Below are positions 1-7,614 of a DNA stretch of 64,000 bases, in pieces. This stretch comes from Granulicella pectinivorans. Lineage in GTDB: Bacteria > Acidobacteriota > Terriglobia > Terriglobales > Acidobacteriaceae. Position 1 is the first letter of the stretch; every line of letters begins with the position of its first letter. The translations under genes were made by a program, and so were the position numbers. Location of the stretch: the NCBI RefSeq assembly GCF_900114625.1, contig NZ_FOZL01000001.1, positions 2,666,001-2,730,000 on the forward strand, read 5' to 3'. The notes beneath the pieces were generated by a model, which made no database searches, was not told the origin of the DNA, and saw only the letters and a list, made by a program, of their open reading frames with translations.

Positions 1-1881
1 ACCGCTGTGCCAAGCAGCCTCGAAACTTCGATTCCCGCGGGATCGGTGCATGGTGGTCAGCAGCCGATTCAAGGCGCGCATGTGTATCTGATGGCGGCCA
101 ACACGACGGGCACTTATGGGAGTGCGTCCACATCGCTGCTCCACTCGGGCGATCCTGGAACGGCAAACGATTCCATTGGGACGTACGTGACCACCAACAG
201 CAGCGGTGGTTTCAACTATGCCGGTACGGCTACCTGCCCAACTCCGTCTACACAGGTGTATCTGCTGGCTATGGGGGGGAACCCGACGGGTCTTCAGGGA
301 GGCCCGAACAACTCGGCGAGTGTGCTGACGGCGGCGCTTGGTTCGTGCTCCACCATCAACTCGGCAACGTTTACGAGTATGAATGAAGTGACGACGGTGG
401 CGATGGCCTTCGCGTTGAACCAGTTCATGGTCGATGGGACGCATGTGGGTGCGCCGGCGAGCAATGTCACAGGTTTGAAGCGAGCTTTCGCCACGGTCGC
501 GAACCTGGTCAACTCGTCGACAGGCGCGGCGCTGGCTGTGACACCTGGCGGTAATGCGGTCGCACCGCAAGCGACACTCAACACGCTGGCGAACATCATC
601 GCTCCGTGTGTGAACTCCGGTGGTAGCGCCAGCTCGGCGTGCAGCACTTTGTTCTCGCAGACCTCGACAGCCTCGGGAACACCGACGACGGTTCTGGGCG
701 CCGCGCTCAATATTGCGGCTTTCCCTGGATCGCAGACCGCGGCTCTGTATTCCGATGCGGCGGCGACGGCTCCGTTTCAGCCCACCCTGGGCGCTGCGCC
801 AAACGATTTTTCGCTTGGTATCACGTATTCCCCCTCGATTGGGGTGGCGCAACCGAGCGCGGTTGTGATCGACGCTTCCGGCAACCTCTGGATGGCGAAC
901 TGCCAGTCCTGCGTGACCCCGACGGCGACAGACTCAATCGTCGAATACGGACCGGATGGCACGTTTCTCCACTCGTATTCGAATGCCGGAATTCACAACA
1001 CCAAAGGCCTGGCGATCGACGCGGCCAGCTCGTATCTTTACAGCCTCAATCAGGCTGTGGCGGGTAGTACCCATACCTTGGATCAATTGACGAAGATGTC
1101 GCTTGCCACCGGAGCGGTTCAGTCGGGCTTTCCCGTCACGTTTGCGTCTGGAACATATGGGACGAACACGTTCAACGGTATTGCGGTCGATAACTCCGGA
1201 GAGATCTGGGCCACGGCAGCGGCTGCGGGAGCTATCGTCGAGCTGAACCCGGGCGGCAATGTCATCAATGGCGGACCCTATTACATTGGTGGTACGTATG
1301 GGGTTGCCGTCGATAACATCGGCAACATCTGGTTTGCCGGGAGCGGCGGAAACAATCTTTTGCAGTTCGATACCAACGGCGACTTCTTAAATAACTTCAC
1401 GCCGGCGGGGCTGAACCAGCCGCAGGGTATCGCGATCAACTCGTCGAACGAGATATGGATGCCTAACGTAGCGTCCAACTCGTTGAGCAAGATCGAGTTC
1501 TTCAACGGGAGCAACGGCAGTGGAAGTCCCTATACTTCGTTGGGGCTCTTCAAGCCCACGGTCATCGCTATCGACGGTACGAACCAAGTGGTAATTCCAA
1601 ACTGCCGCGTCGGTTGTGCCGGTTCCGGGAGCACGCTGCCCGATAGCGTTCTGCGGCTTTCGCAGGGAGGCGCCTCGAACACGGGCGGCTCGGGAAGCAG
1701 TGCGGGAGCTCAGAACGCAGGGTTCAGCGGTGTAAACGGTGCGGCCATCGATGTCTCTGGGAATGTGTGGGTCACGAATTCGGTCACCGGCAAGCTGACG
1801 GAGATTGTGTCCTTCGCCGCGCCAACCATTCAACCCATCGCTGCGGCTTCTTCTGCCGGAACCCTGGGCCAGCTCCCGTAG
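1..1881 (+). CDS. Secreted NHL-repeat protein, 5' end cut by window edge
   Basis: The frame is open from base 1, so the start and signal peptide lie upstream; the GTG at 7 is only the first start codon inside the window. The visible ~625 residues begin with a stretch of the type SVHGGQQPIQGAHVYL, then a Ser/Thr/Gly/Ala-rich region. From about residue 280 there are repeated blade-like segments (IDASGNLWMANC, VDNSGEIWATA, VDNIGNIWFAG, INSSNEIWMPN, IDVSGNVWVTN). These are NHL/SMP-30-like beta-propeller repeats with an I(D/N)xSGNxW core. Such proteins are common in Acidobacteriota and are presumably exported; the ligand is unknown. The gene ends in a strong terminator. Family-level call only. Confidence 0.8.
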   Translation, partial: TAVPSSLETSIPAGSVHGGQQPIQGAHVYLMAANTTGTYGSASTSLLHSGDPGTANDSIGTYVTTNSSGGFNYAGTATCPTPSTQVYLLAMGGNPTGLQGGPNNSASVLTAALGSCSTINSATFTSMNEVTTVAMAFALNQFMVDGTHVGAPASNVTGLKRAFATVANLVNSSTGAALAVTPGGNAVAPQATLNTLANIIAPCVNSGGSASSACSTLFSQTSTASGTPTTVLGAALNIAAFPGSQTAALYSDAAATAPFQPTLGAAPNDFSLGITYSPSIGVAQPSAVVIDASGNLWMANCQSCVTPTATDSIVEYGPDGTFLHSYSNAGIHNTKGLAIDAASSYLYSLNQAVAGSTHTLDQLTKMSLATGAVQSGFPVTFASGTYGTNTFNGIAVDNSGEIWATAAAAGAIVELNPGGNVINGGPYYIGGTYGVAVDNIGNIWFAGSGGNNLLQFDTNGDFLNNFTPAGLNQPQGIAINSSNEIWMPNVASNSLSKIEFFNGSNGSGSPYTSLGLFKPTVIAIDGTNQVVIPNCRVGCAGSGSTLPDSVLRLSQGGASNTGGSGSSAGAQNAGFSGVNGAAIDVSGNVWVTNSVTGKLTEIVSFAAPTIQPIAAASSAGTLGQLP

Positions 1882-1889
1882 TCCTCGAT

Positions 1890-1920
1890 CCCACCTCTCT
1901 GCACGGAGAGGTGGGATTTT
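1890..1920 (+). terminator. Rho-independent terminator of the NHL-repeat gene
   Basis: A perfect 10-bp stem (CCCACCTCTC at 1890-1899, GAGAGGTGGG at 1906-1915) with a 6-nt loop is followed by ATTTTTCC, starting 9 nt after the stop codon. Confidence 0.85.
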
Positions 1921-2047
1921 TCCGTTTGGGATTGGGATGGAACGAGAAATGTGGATGTTTTCAAGAGAGGGTGCAACGGATGGAGCTGTTTTGACCTCTC
2001 AGTAAGGGGTATGCGGTGACATTTCAGTACGAAAAGGATGACTTCCA

Positions 2048-2194
2048 ATGTTTCTTATTCTTGCGGTGGTTCTGGTGGTTTTGTGGTTGGGCGGCTTCAC
2101 GCTGATGCATGTTTCCAGCTTGTTCATCCACCTGCTGCTGATCTTCGCGGTGATCTCGATCATCATGCACTTTGTTTCTGGACGCCGGGCCTGA
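2048..2194 (+). CDS. 48-residue hydrophobic protein, lmo0937/DUF5670-like
   Basis: This small ORF reads MFLILAVVLVVLWLGGF..., continues through a short loop and a second hydrophobic stretch (HLLLIFAVISIIMHFVSG), and ends GRRA. Two short membrane helices, about 48 residues and an FxSGRR-type tail fit the lmo0937/DUF5670 family of tiny membrane proteins of unknown function. AAGGATG lies 7-13 nt before the ATG as a ribosome site. It sits between two terminators, so it is its own transcription unit. The family call is from memory of the pattern. Confidence 0.75.
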   Translation: MFLILAVVLVVLWLGGFTLMHVSSLFIHLLLIFAVISIIMHFVSGRRA

Positions 2195-2210
2195 AGCGAT
2201 TTGGACGATG

Positions 2211-2242
2211 AAAAGGCCGAACCCTTGCGGGTTCGGCCTTTT
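2211..2242. terminator. Bidirectional terminator between the small membrane protein and lon
   Basis: A perfect 14-bp stem (AAAAGGCCGAACCC at 2211-2224, complement at 2229-2242) with a 4-nt loop has A/T runs at both ends, so it can end transcription from both converging genes. Confidence 0.85.
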
Positions 2243-2261
2243 CATTTGCGCTGGACTTCCT

Positions 2262-4685
2262 TTACTGATGCGCGGTGGGTTGGTGAGGGACGGGAAGGAC
2301 GGGGACGACGGCGGCGAGGGCCTCAGGGATGTCTTCCGTCAGCTCGGGAAGCTTGCCTTCGAGGGCGAGCTGCAGGACCTGATCCATCTCCTCGACGAAG
2401 TGGAGCTTCATGGTGGACTTGATGAGCTCGGGCAGATCGGCATAGTCGCGGCGGTTCTCTTCCGGAAGGATGGCTTCGAAGATGCCGAGGCGATGCGCGG
2501 CAAGGAGCTTCTCCTTGAGACCACCGATGGGCAGGACCTTGCCGCGGAGGGTGATCTCTCCGGTCATGGCTACGTCGCGGCGCACCGGAATCTTGGTGAG
2601 CGCCGAGGCGAGGCCGGTGGCAAGGGTGATGCCGGCTGAGGGGCCGTCCTTGGGGATGGCGCCTTCGGGAACATGGACGTGAATGTCGAGGTGGCGGTAG
2701 AAGTCCTTCTCGAGGCCGAGGTGGCGTGCGCGGGAACGGATGTAGGAGAGAGCCGCCTGCGCAGATTCCTGCATGACGTCGCCGAGCTGGCCGGTGATGG
2801 TGAGCTTGCCCTTGCCATCGAGGACCTGGACTTCGACCTGGAGGGTGGTGCCGCCGACTTCGGTCCAGGCGAGGCCGTTGACTAGGCCGATTTCTGACTT
2901 TTCGTTGAGGACGGAGTCGCGGAACTTGGCTACACCGAGGATGGATTCGAGGTTCTCGGCGGTGATGGTTTCGGTATGCTCGGGGCCGTTCTTGACGACG
3001 CGGCGGGCTACCTTGCGGCAGACGTTGCCGATCTCGCGCTCGAGGTTACGGACGCCGGCCTCGCGGGTGTAGCCACGGATGATGCCCTTCAGTGCTCCAT
3101 CTTCGAAGATGATCTGGGCTTCGGTGAGTCCGGTGCCTTCGCGCTGCTTCTTGACGAGGTACTGCTTGGCGATCTCGAGCTTTTCGACTTCGGTGTAGCC
3201 GTGGAGGCGGAGGATCTCCATGCGGTCCTGCAGGGGACCGGGGATGGTGTGGAGGACGTTGGCGGTGGCGACGAAGAGGATCTGCGAGAGGTCGTATTCG
3301 ACGTCGAGGTAGTGGTCCTGGAAGGCGGTGTTCTGCTCGGGGTCGAGGACTTCGAGCAGGGCACTGGCTGGGTCGCCGCGGAAGTCCGAGGCCATCTTGT
3401 CGATCTCGTCGAGCATGAAGACGGGATTCTTGGTGCCAGCCTTCTTCATGGACTGGATGACCTGGCCGGGGAGCGCGCCGATGTAGGTGCGGCGATGACC
3501 GCGGATCTCGGCCTCGTCGCGGACGCCGCCGAGGGACATGCGGACGAAGCGGCGTCCGGTGGCCTTGGCGATGGACATGCCGAGGGAGGTCTTGCCGACG
3601 CCCGGTGGCCCGACGAAGCAGAGGATGGAGCCCTTGGGGTTCTTGACGAGCTGGCGGACGGCGAGGAACTCGAGGATGCGTTCCTTCACTTTTTCGAGGC
3701 CGTAGTGATCCTGGTTGAGGATCTCTTCGGCGTGCTCGATGGAACGAATCTCCTTGGAACGCTTCTTCCATGGCACGGCGAGGAGCCAGTCGAGGTAGTT
3801 GCGGGAGACGGTGGACTCGGCGGACATGGGAGGCATGGCCTCGAGCTTTTTGAGCTCCTGCATGGACTTTTCGAGGACGTCCTTGGGCATGCCGGCGGAC
3901 TCGATCTTTTTCTTGAGTTCGTCGAACTCGGACTTCTCGCCGCGGCCCAGCTCCTTCTGGATGGCCTTGATCTTTTCGTTGAGGTAGTACTCTTTCTGAG
4001 CCTTCTCCATCTGGCGCTTGACGCGCGACTGGATGGTGCGGTCCATGTTGAGCTTTTCGATGGCTACGTCGAGGACATCGGCCACCATGTTGAGGCGGGC
4101 TTCGGGGTCGAAGACGTCGAGGAGCTTCTGCTTTTCGTCGATGGAGAGCTGGAGGGAGGCGGCGATCTTGTCGGCCAGCTTCGCGGGCTCGTCGGTGCGG
4201 GCGTCAGCGTTGGCTGTCTCGTGGTTGAGGGACTGCTGGAGCTTGGCGTACTGCTCGTAGAGGGTGTGGACGCGCTGGACGAGGGTTTCGACCTGCGGGG
4301 TGAGCTCAAGCTGGAGAGCCCCGGTCTGGAGGGTGGCGACGAAGAAGCCGTCGAGATCGTTGACTTCAGTCGCTCGGGCGCGCTCGACGCCTTCGACGAG
4401 GACCTTGATGTTGCCGTCGGGCATTTTGACGGACTGGACGATGTTGCCGATGGTGCCGGTTTCGTAGATGTCCGATGCGGAAGGCTCATCGACGGAGGCG
4501 TCGTGCTGGGTGGCGAGGAAGATGCGGCGATCGCCGGTGAGCGCTTCTTCGAGGGCGCGGACGCTGGATTCGCGACCGACGACGAAGGGCGTCATCATGT
4601 GCGGGAAGATGACCATGTCGCGGATGGGCATCATGGGAAGCTTGCGAACGTCGGGGCTCAGAATGTCTTTCGTTTTAGTCGGCAT
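2262..4685 (-). CDS. lon: ATP-dependent protease Lon (La)
   Basis: This 807-residue protein has the full LonA layout. It has an N-terminal substrate-recognition domain (about 1-200, starting LPMMPIRDMVIFPHM), then coiled coil, then an AAA+ module with Walker A GPPGVGKT at 359-366 and Walker B FMLDEIDK at 423-430. The C-terminal protease domain has the Ser-Lys dyad: S683 in KDGPSAG and K724 in GGLKEKLL. It degrades misfolded and regulatory proteins in the cytoplasm. AGGAG lies 6 nt before the ATG. It is on the same strand as clpX, clpP and tig but separated from them by about 3 kb of other genes. Confidence 0.98.
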   Translation of the reverse strand: MPTKTKDILSPDVRKLPMMPIRDMVIFPHMMTPFVVGRESSVRALEEALTGDRRIFLATQHDASVDEPSASDIYETGTIGNIVQSVKMPDGNIKVLVEGVERARATEVNDLDGFFVATLQTGALQLELTPQVETLVQRVHTLYEQYAKLQQSLNHETANADARTDEPAKLADKIAASLQLSIDEKQKLLDVFDPEARLNMVADVLDVAIEKLNMDRTIQSRVKRQMEKAQKEYYLNEKIKAIQKELGRGEKSEFDELKKKIESAGMPKDVLEKSMQELKKLEAMPPMSAESTVSRNYLDWLLAVPWKKRSKEIRSIEHAEEILNQDHYGLEKVKERILEFLAVRQLVKNPKGSILCFVGPPGVGKTSLGMSIAKATGRRFVRMSLGGVRDEAEIRGHRRTYIGALPGQVIQSMKKAGTKNPVFMLDEIDKMASDFRGDPASALLEVLDPEQNTAFQDHYLDVEYDLSQILFVATANVLHTIPGPLQDRMEILRLHGYTEVEKLEIAKQYLVKKQREGTGLTEAQIIFEDGALKGIIRGYTREAGVRNLEREIGNVCRKVARRVVKNGPEHTETITAENLESILGVAKFRDSVLNEKSEIGLVNGLAWTEVGGTTLQVEVQVLDGKGKLTITGQLGDVMQESAQAALSYIRSRARHLGLEKDFYRHLDIHVHVPEGAIPKDGPSAGITLATGLASALTKIPVRRDVAMTGEITLRGKVLPIGGLKEKLLAAHRLGIFEAILPEENRRDYADLPELIKSTMKLHFVEEMDQVLQLALEGKLPELTEDIPEALAAVVPVLPVPHQPTAHQ

Positions 4686-4993
4686 AAATCTCCTGAGATT
4701 AGACGTTCAGCGCCGGGCAACGATGCAAGCGGGTCGCGCGGCGTTTGAGTGATTGTAAAGCGTTCGGGGGAGCCGTGCTCGGGAAAGGGGGTACGGGAGT
4801 TTTGTTGGGGTGAAAATATGGGACTGGGCTATGAGTGCCATTGGGGTTGTCCCGGCGGGTGATCGAAAGGCGCTGGGCTAAAGCCCATTGTTTGCTTGGT
4901 ATGAGCGTGCGGCTGAAGCCCCACGCTCATACCAAAGGTGAAGGCCTTATCAAAAACATACGCAATGGGAGAAGGCAATCCCGGTGGCAACGG
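4686..4993. other. Intergenic region with lon promoter area and a hairpin repeat
   Basis: These 308 bases hold no convincing gene. The right part carries the 14-bp inverted repeat listed separately, just downstream of the SGNH hydrolase, which could act as its terminator. The left part must hold the lon promoter; no clear -35/-10 pair or heat-shock element (CIRCE) was recognised. Confidence 0.5.
4896..4935. repeat. 14-bp inverted repeat, REP-like
   Basis: TTGGTATGAGCGTG (4896-4909) and its exact complement (4922-4935) enclose a 12-nt loop CGGCTGAAGCCC. The loop shares GGCTGAAG with another hairpin at 36581-36600, so this may be a dispersed repeat as well as a terminator. Confidence 0.6.
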
Positions 4994-5746
4994 TCAGGGA
5001 GTTGGGTAGAGGGCGTGGGAGACGGCTTCGGCCATGCGGCGCTGGCCCGCGGTGTTGGGGTGGAGCGGTGCCCTGGATGGCTGGAGCTCGGGGTCGTAGA
5101 AGAGGGTGGGATCCACTACGCCGTTCTTGAGGAAGAGGTGGGCGAGGTCCAGGGTGCGCACGTACGGGGACGAAGCGTAGTGGGCGTCGATGTTGGTGTT
5201 GATGGTGGCGTCTTTGCTGGACTTGAGCTCGGTGATGGCGGTGGGGAGGATGTTGAGGAGGAGAATCTTCGCGGCGGGCATGAGGCGGTGGAGCTCCTCG
5301 ACGCAGGCGATGATGCCTTCGGTGACCTGGGGAGCGGTCTGGCCGCGTCCGGTGTTGTTGGTGCCGATGAGGAGAACGATGTTCTTTGGGTTGAGCCCTT
5401 GGACTTCGCCGTTCTGGAGGCGCCAGAGGACGTGAGCGGTCTCATCGCCGGAGAAGCCGAGGTTCATGGCGCGGTGAGGAGCGAAGTAGGTTTGCCAGAT
5501 TGGGAGGAAGACCTCGTTGGGAGCCGGGCCGGGCTTTTCGTAGTTCTGGGTGATGGAGTCGCCGACGAAGAGGAGGTCGACGTTGCCGAGCTGGGCTTCG
5601 GTGAGTTTGTCGTGGTGGCGGGCGACCCACCAGGACTCGGTGCGGGGGACGGGGTTGGTGGCGGGGTTGCCGGTGGAGAGCTGGGCGGTGGCTACCCGGG
5701 CGAGGAAGAGGAGGGTGGTGAGGGCGACGCGGATCGGGTTGAGCAT
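4994..5746 (-). CDS. Secreted SGNH/GDSL-type hydrolase
   Basis: This 250-residue protein starts with a signal peptide (MLNPIRVALTTLLFLARVATA). It shows the SGNH blocks: LLFVGDSITQ with the nucleophile Ser, the block II Gly in LGFSGDET, LIGTNNTG with the oxyanion Asn, and LHPNTAGQ with the catalytic His. The acid normally three residues before that His is Ala here (RAPLHPN instead of DxxHPN). It resembles PAF-acetylhydrolase/GDSL esterases and could deacylate a carbohydrate or lipid. The substrate cannot be told from sequence. It reads away from the divergent zinc-ribbon-like gene. Confidence 0.85.
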   Translation of the reverse strand: MLNPIRVALTTLLFLARVATAQLSTGNPATNPVPRTESWWVARHHDKLTEAQLGNVDLLFVGDSITQNYEKPGPAPNEVFLPIWQTYFAPHRAMNLGFSGDETAHVLWRLQNGEVQGLNPKNIVLLIGTNNTGRGQTAPQVTEGIIACVEELHRLMPAAKILLLNILPTAITELKSSKDATINTNIDAHYASSPYVRTLDLAHLFLKNGVVDPTLFYDPELQPSRAPLHPNTAGQRRMAEAVSHALYPTP

Positions 5747-5812
5747 GGAACTTTATCTTGCGGGATGGGGAAGGGTGGGGGCAAGGGTGATAGGAAGAAG
5801 ATGCCGGAAACC

Positions 5813-5838
5813 GCAGATCGTCTTGTGAGATGACAACC
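5813..5838. repeat. Dispersed intergenic repeat, copy 1
   Basis: The 26-bp unit GCAGATCGTCTTG...GAGATGACAACC recurs at 9039-9064 as GCAGATCTCCTTT...GAGATGACAACC (22 of 26 identical by eye). Both copies lie in intergenic DNA. Confidence 0.6.
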
Positions 5839-5898
5839 GAATCTGGCAGGCTGTTCGAAACGATCTTTAGCGAGATACTCAAGTAGATGGAGGATGCC

Positions 5899-6273
5899 AT
5901 GCACCTGATCTGCCGACGCTGCTCGACGCGACTGACCGGGGAACTGAAGATGGTTCCGTTCGATACCCGTAATGAAGCCGTAGAGGAGAACTTCCTCGAC
6001 TGTGGAACTTCGATGCTGGCGGAAAAGGTCTTTGATCATGACGATAGAGCGGGGAACTATATCGCAAATATTGCCGACGGACAGCACATGAAATTGACGG
6101 ACGACAGTCGCCGCCTCAATGGTTGCTGCGGCTTAGATGGATGTGACGGACCCAACCTGCAATGTGAGCTTTGTGGCACTTATGTGGCGACAAAGCGGAC
6201 AGATTGCTGGACTCCGCACTATATCGTCTTCGATCAGAGCACCACCCAGGCGATGATGAGCTTTGGGGAATGA
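5899..6273 (+). CDS. Conserved zinc-ribbon-like protein of unknown function
   Basis: This is a 124-residue protein read from the second in-frame ATG. GGAGGA at 5889-5894 precedes it by 4 nt; an ATG at 5887 is the alternative. It carries an N-terminal CRRC pair (MHLICRRCSTRLTGEL), then a conserved-looking block RRLNGCCGLDGCDGPN, then CELC and TDCWTPHYI. The two CxxC pairs suggest a metal-binding ribbon, and the block matches small bacterial hypotheticals that I remember as a family without assigned function. There is no signal peptide, so it is probably cytoplasmic. Confidence 0.75.
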   Translation: MHLICRRCSTRLTGELKMVPFDTRNEAVEENFLDCGTSMLAEKVFDHDDRAGNYIANIADGQHMKLTDDSRRLNGCCGLDGCDGPNLQCELCGTYVATKRTDCWTPHYIVFDQSTTQAMMSFGE

Positions 6274-6342
6274 AAGCTCTTTCCACACGACAGACTTCGC
6301 CGAAAGGGGAAGCGCCGGAGAGCGCAAAAGCAACTGCCACAT

Positions 6343-6738
6343 TTAGGAGACATGGGGCTTGGTGTGTTTGAGGACATCCTCAGCTTGCCATTTGTCGGAG
6401 AGCTTATGGAGCTGCTCCATGAAGAGATTCATGTCGGCGAGGCGTGGGGTGGGGATGTAGGTGACCTCGGGGGGATTGGTGGGGCGGACGCTGCGCTCGA
6501 CGAAGCCGCGCTCTTCGAGCGTGCGTAGGCGGACGGTGAGGAGGCGGGCGGAGATGCCCTCTACGGCCCGCCGGAGCGCTCCGAAGCGCATGGGGCCGTT
6601 GCGGCTGAGGAGCCAGAGGATGTGCAGGGTCCAGGGGCGGGTGAGCACCTCGAGGAGTCCGCCCATACTGCAGCCTACCTTGATCTCTTCGTAATCGGTG
6701 GCTTCGGCGACGTGCTGGGCGGTGAATTGAAGCTGCAT
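6343..6738 (-). CDS. HxlR-family winged-helix regulator
   Basis: The 131-residue protein has the HxlR domain: a Cys near the N-terminus (C23 in KVGCSMGGL), the LTRPWTLHILWLL helix, then RFGALRRAVEGISARLLTVRLRTLEERGFVERSV for the recognition and wing region. It is divergent from azoR with a 139-bp gap. This matches the Bacillus YodB-azoreductase pattern, in which an HxlR repressor with an N-terminal redox Cys controls a quinone/azo reductase. The electrophile-sensing role here is inferred from that parallel. Confidence 0.88.
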   Translation of the reverse strand: MQLQFTAQHVAEATDYEEIKVGCSMGGLLEVLTRPWTLHILWLLSRNGPMRFGALRRAVEGISARLLTVRLRTLEERGFVERSVRPTNPPEVTYIPTPRLADMNLFMEQLHKLSDKWQAEDVLKHTKPHVS

Positions 6739-6775
6739 GGCGGTGATCTCCTGCGGGGCGGTTACCTGGCGGTGC

Positions 6776-6828
6776 GTACTTACTGGAAAGTGCCTACTTC
6801 CGAAAAGCCGAGCGCTTACTTATAGTAA
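6776..6828. promoter_or_regulatory. Candidate HxlR operator region
   Basis: The divergent promoter region holds repeated TACTT elements (TACTTACT at 6777-6784, CTACTT at 6794-6799, CTTACT at 6815-6820). It also has a spaced inverted repeat TTACT-TAT-AGTAA at 6816-6828. Known HxlR/YodB operators are similar TACT...AGTA palindromes, so binding by the neighbouring regulator is likely but unproven. Confidence 0.5.
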
Positions 6829-6877
6829 CTCTTGAGGCTGGCGGTTCGGTGAGTCAGCCCGATGAGGAAGGAACATC

Positions 6878-7480
6878 ATGAAGATTCTGCATCTCGATTC
6901 GAGCGTGACCGGCGCGCAGTCCGTTAGCCGGCCTTTGAGCAAAGCGACCACGGAGCAGCTTGTGAAGAGCAACCCGGGGGCCGAGGTGGTCTATCGCGAC
7001 CTGGTGGGCGAGCCGTTAAGCCACTATACGGCTGTGCTGCGCGTGCATGGCGCGGATTTTGTGCCGGTGACAGACGCCGAAAAGCTGGAACTGACGACGG
7101 GCGAGGAGATTCTTGCGGAGTTTTTGGCTTCGGACCTGATCGTGATCGGCGCGCCGATGTACAACTTCGGGATTCCCAGCCAGTTGAAGGCGTGGGTTGA
7201 TCTGATCTGTGTGGCGGGGAAGACGTTCTCGTATACATCGGAGGGTCCGAAGGGGCTTTGCGGGGCGAAGAAGGTCATTCTCGTTTCGACACGGGGCGGT
7301 CAGTATGGGGAAGGATCTCCGTACGCGCCGATGGACTTTCAGGAGAAGTATCTGAAGGGTGTGCTTGGGTTCCTGGGAATTACGGATGTGACCGTGGTGC
7401 GTGCGGAAGGGCTGGCGCGCGGCGGAGATGTGGCCAAGCTTGCGGTGGAATCGGCGTATGCGGAGATTGCGAAGCTATAG
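6878..7480 (+). CDS. azoR: FMN-dependent NADH-azoreductase
   Basis: This is a 200-residue flavodoxin-fold enzyme. MKILHLDSSVTGAQSVSRPLS binds the FMN phosphate, GAPMYNFGIPSQLKAWVD contacts FMN, and STRGGQYG is the second flavin motif. Length and order match AzoR of E. coli. It reduces azo compounds and quinones by two-electron transfer from NADH in the cytoplasm, protecting against quinone stress. AGGAAGGA lies 5-12 nt before the ATG. It is divergent from the HxlR regulator, which probably represses it, and ends at a terminator (7569-7598). Confidence 0.93.
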   Translation: MKILHLDSSVTGAQSVSRPLSKATTEQLVKSNPGAEVVYRDLVGEPLSHYTAVLRVHGADFVPVTDAEKLELTTGEEILAEFLASDLIVIGAPMYNFGIPSQLKAWVDLICVAGKTFSYTSEGPKGLCGAKKVILVSTRGGQYGEGSPYAPMDFQEKYLKGVLGFLGITDVTVVRAEGLARGGDVAKLAVESAYAEIAKL

Positions 7481-7485
7481 GAGTG

Positions 7486-7560
7486 TGGAACCCACACCTC
7501 AAAGGCGAGACCCATTCGACAAGCTCAGGGCAGGTTGTGGGTCACCCTGGTTTATGACCC
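7486..7560. repeat. Dispersed repeat-like intergenic segment
   Basis: Between azoR and its terminator lies non-coding sequence with ACCCACACCTCAAAGGCGAGA and GTGGGTCACCC. It resembles the segment at 21240-21275 (CCCACATCTCAGAGGCAAGA then GAGGCACCC). It also contains ATTCGACAAGCTCAGGGCAG (7514-7533), a string I have seen as a frequent intergenic repeat in environmental genomes. Confidence 0.4.
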
Positions 7561-7568
7561 ACATGGAA

Positions 7569-7598
7569 GAGGCGGCTCCGATTGGAGCCGCCTCTTTT
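7569..7598. terminator. Terminator between azoR and clpX
   Basis: An 11-bp perfect stem (GAGGCGGCTCC at 7569-7579, complement at 7584-7594) with a 4-nt loop is followed by TTTT on the plus strand. It sits between the converging azoR and clpX genes and can serve both. Confidence 0.85.
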
Positions 7599-7614
7599 CG
7601 TTGCAATTCTTTTT

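Noticed and set aside
2976..4748. 590-codon open frame antisense to lon, rich in Glu, Asp, Leu, Val and Gly
   Set aside because: It is the mirror of a highly conserved gene in GC-rich DNA; the composition is an artefact of codon use and no domain is recognisable. The same holds for the long antisense frames over clpX, tig, GH2 and the pectin genes.
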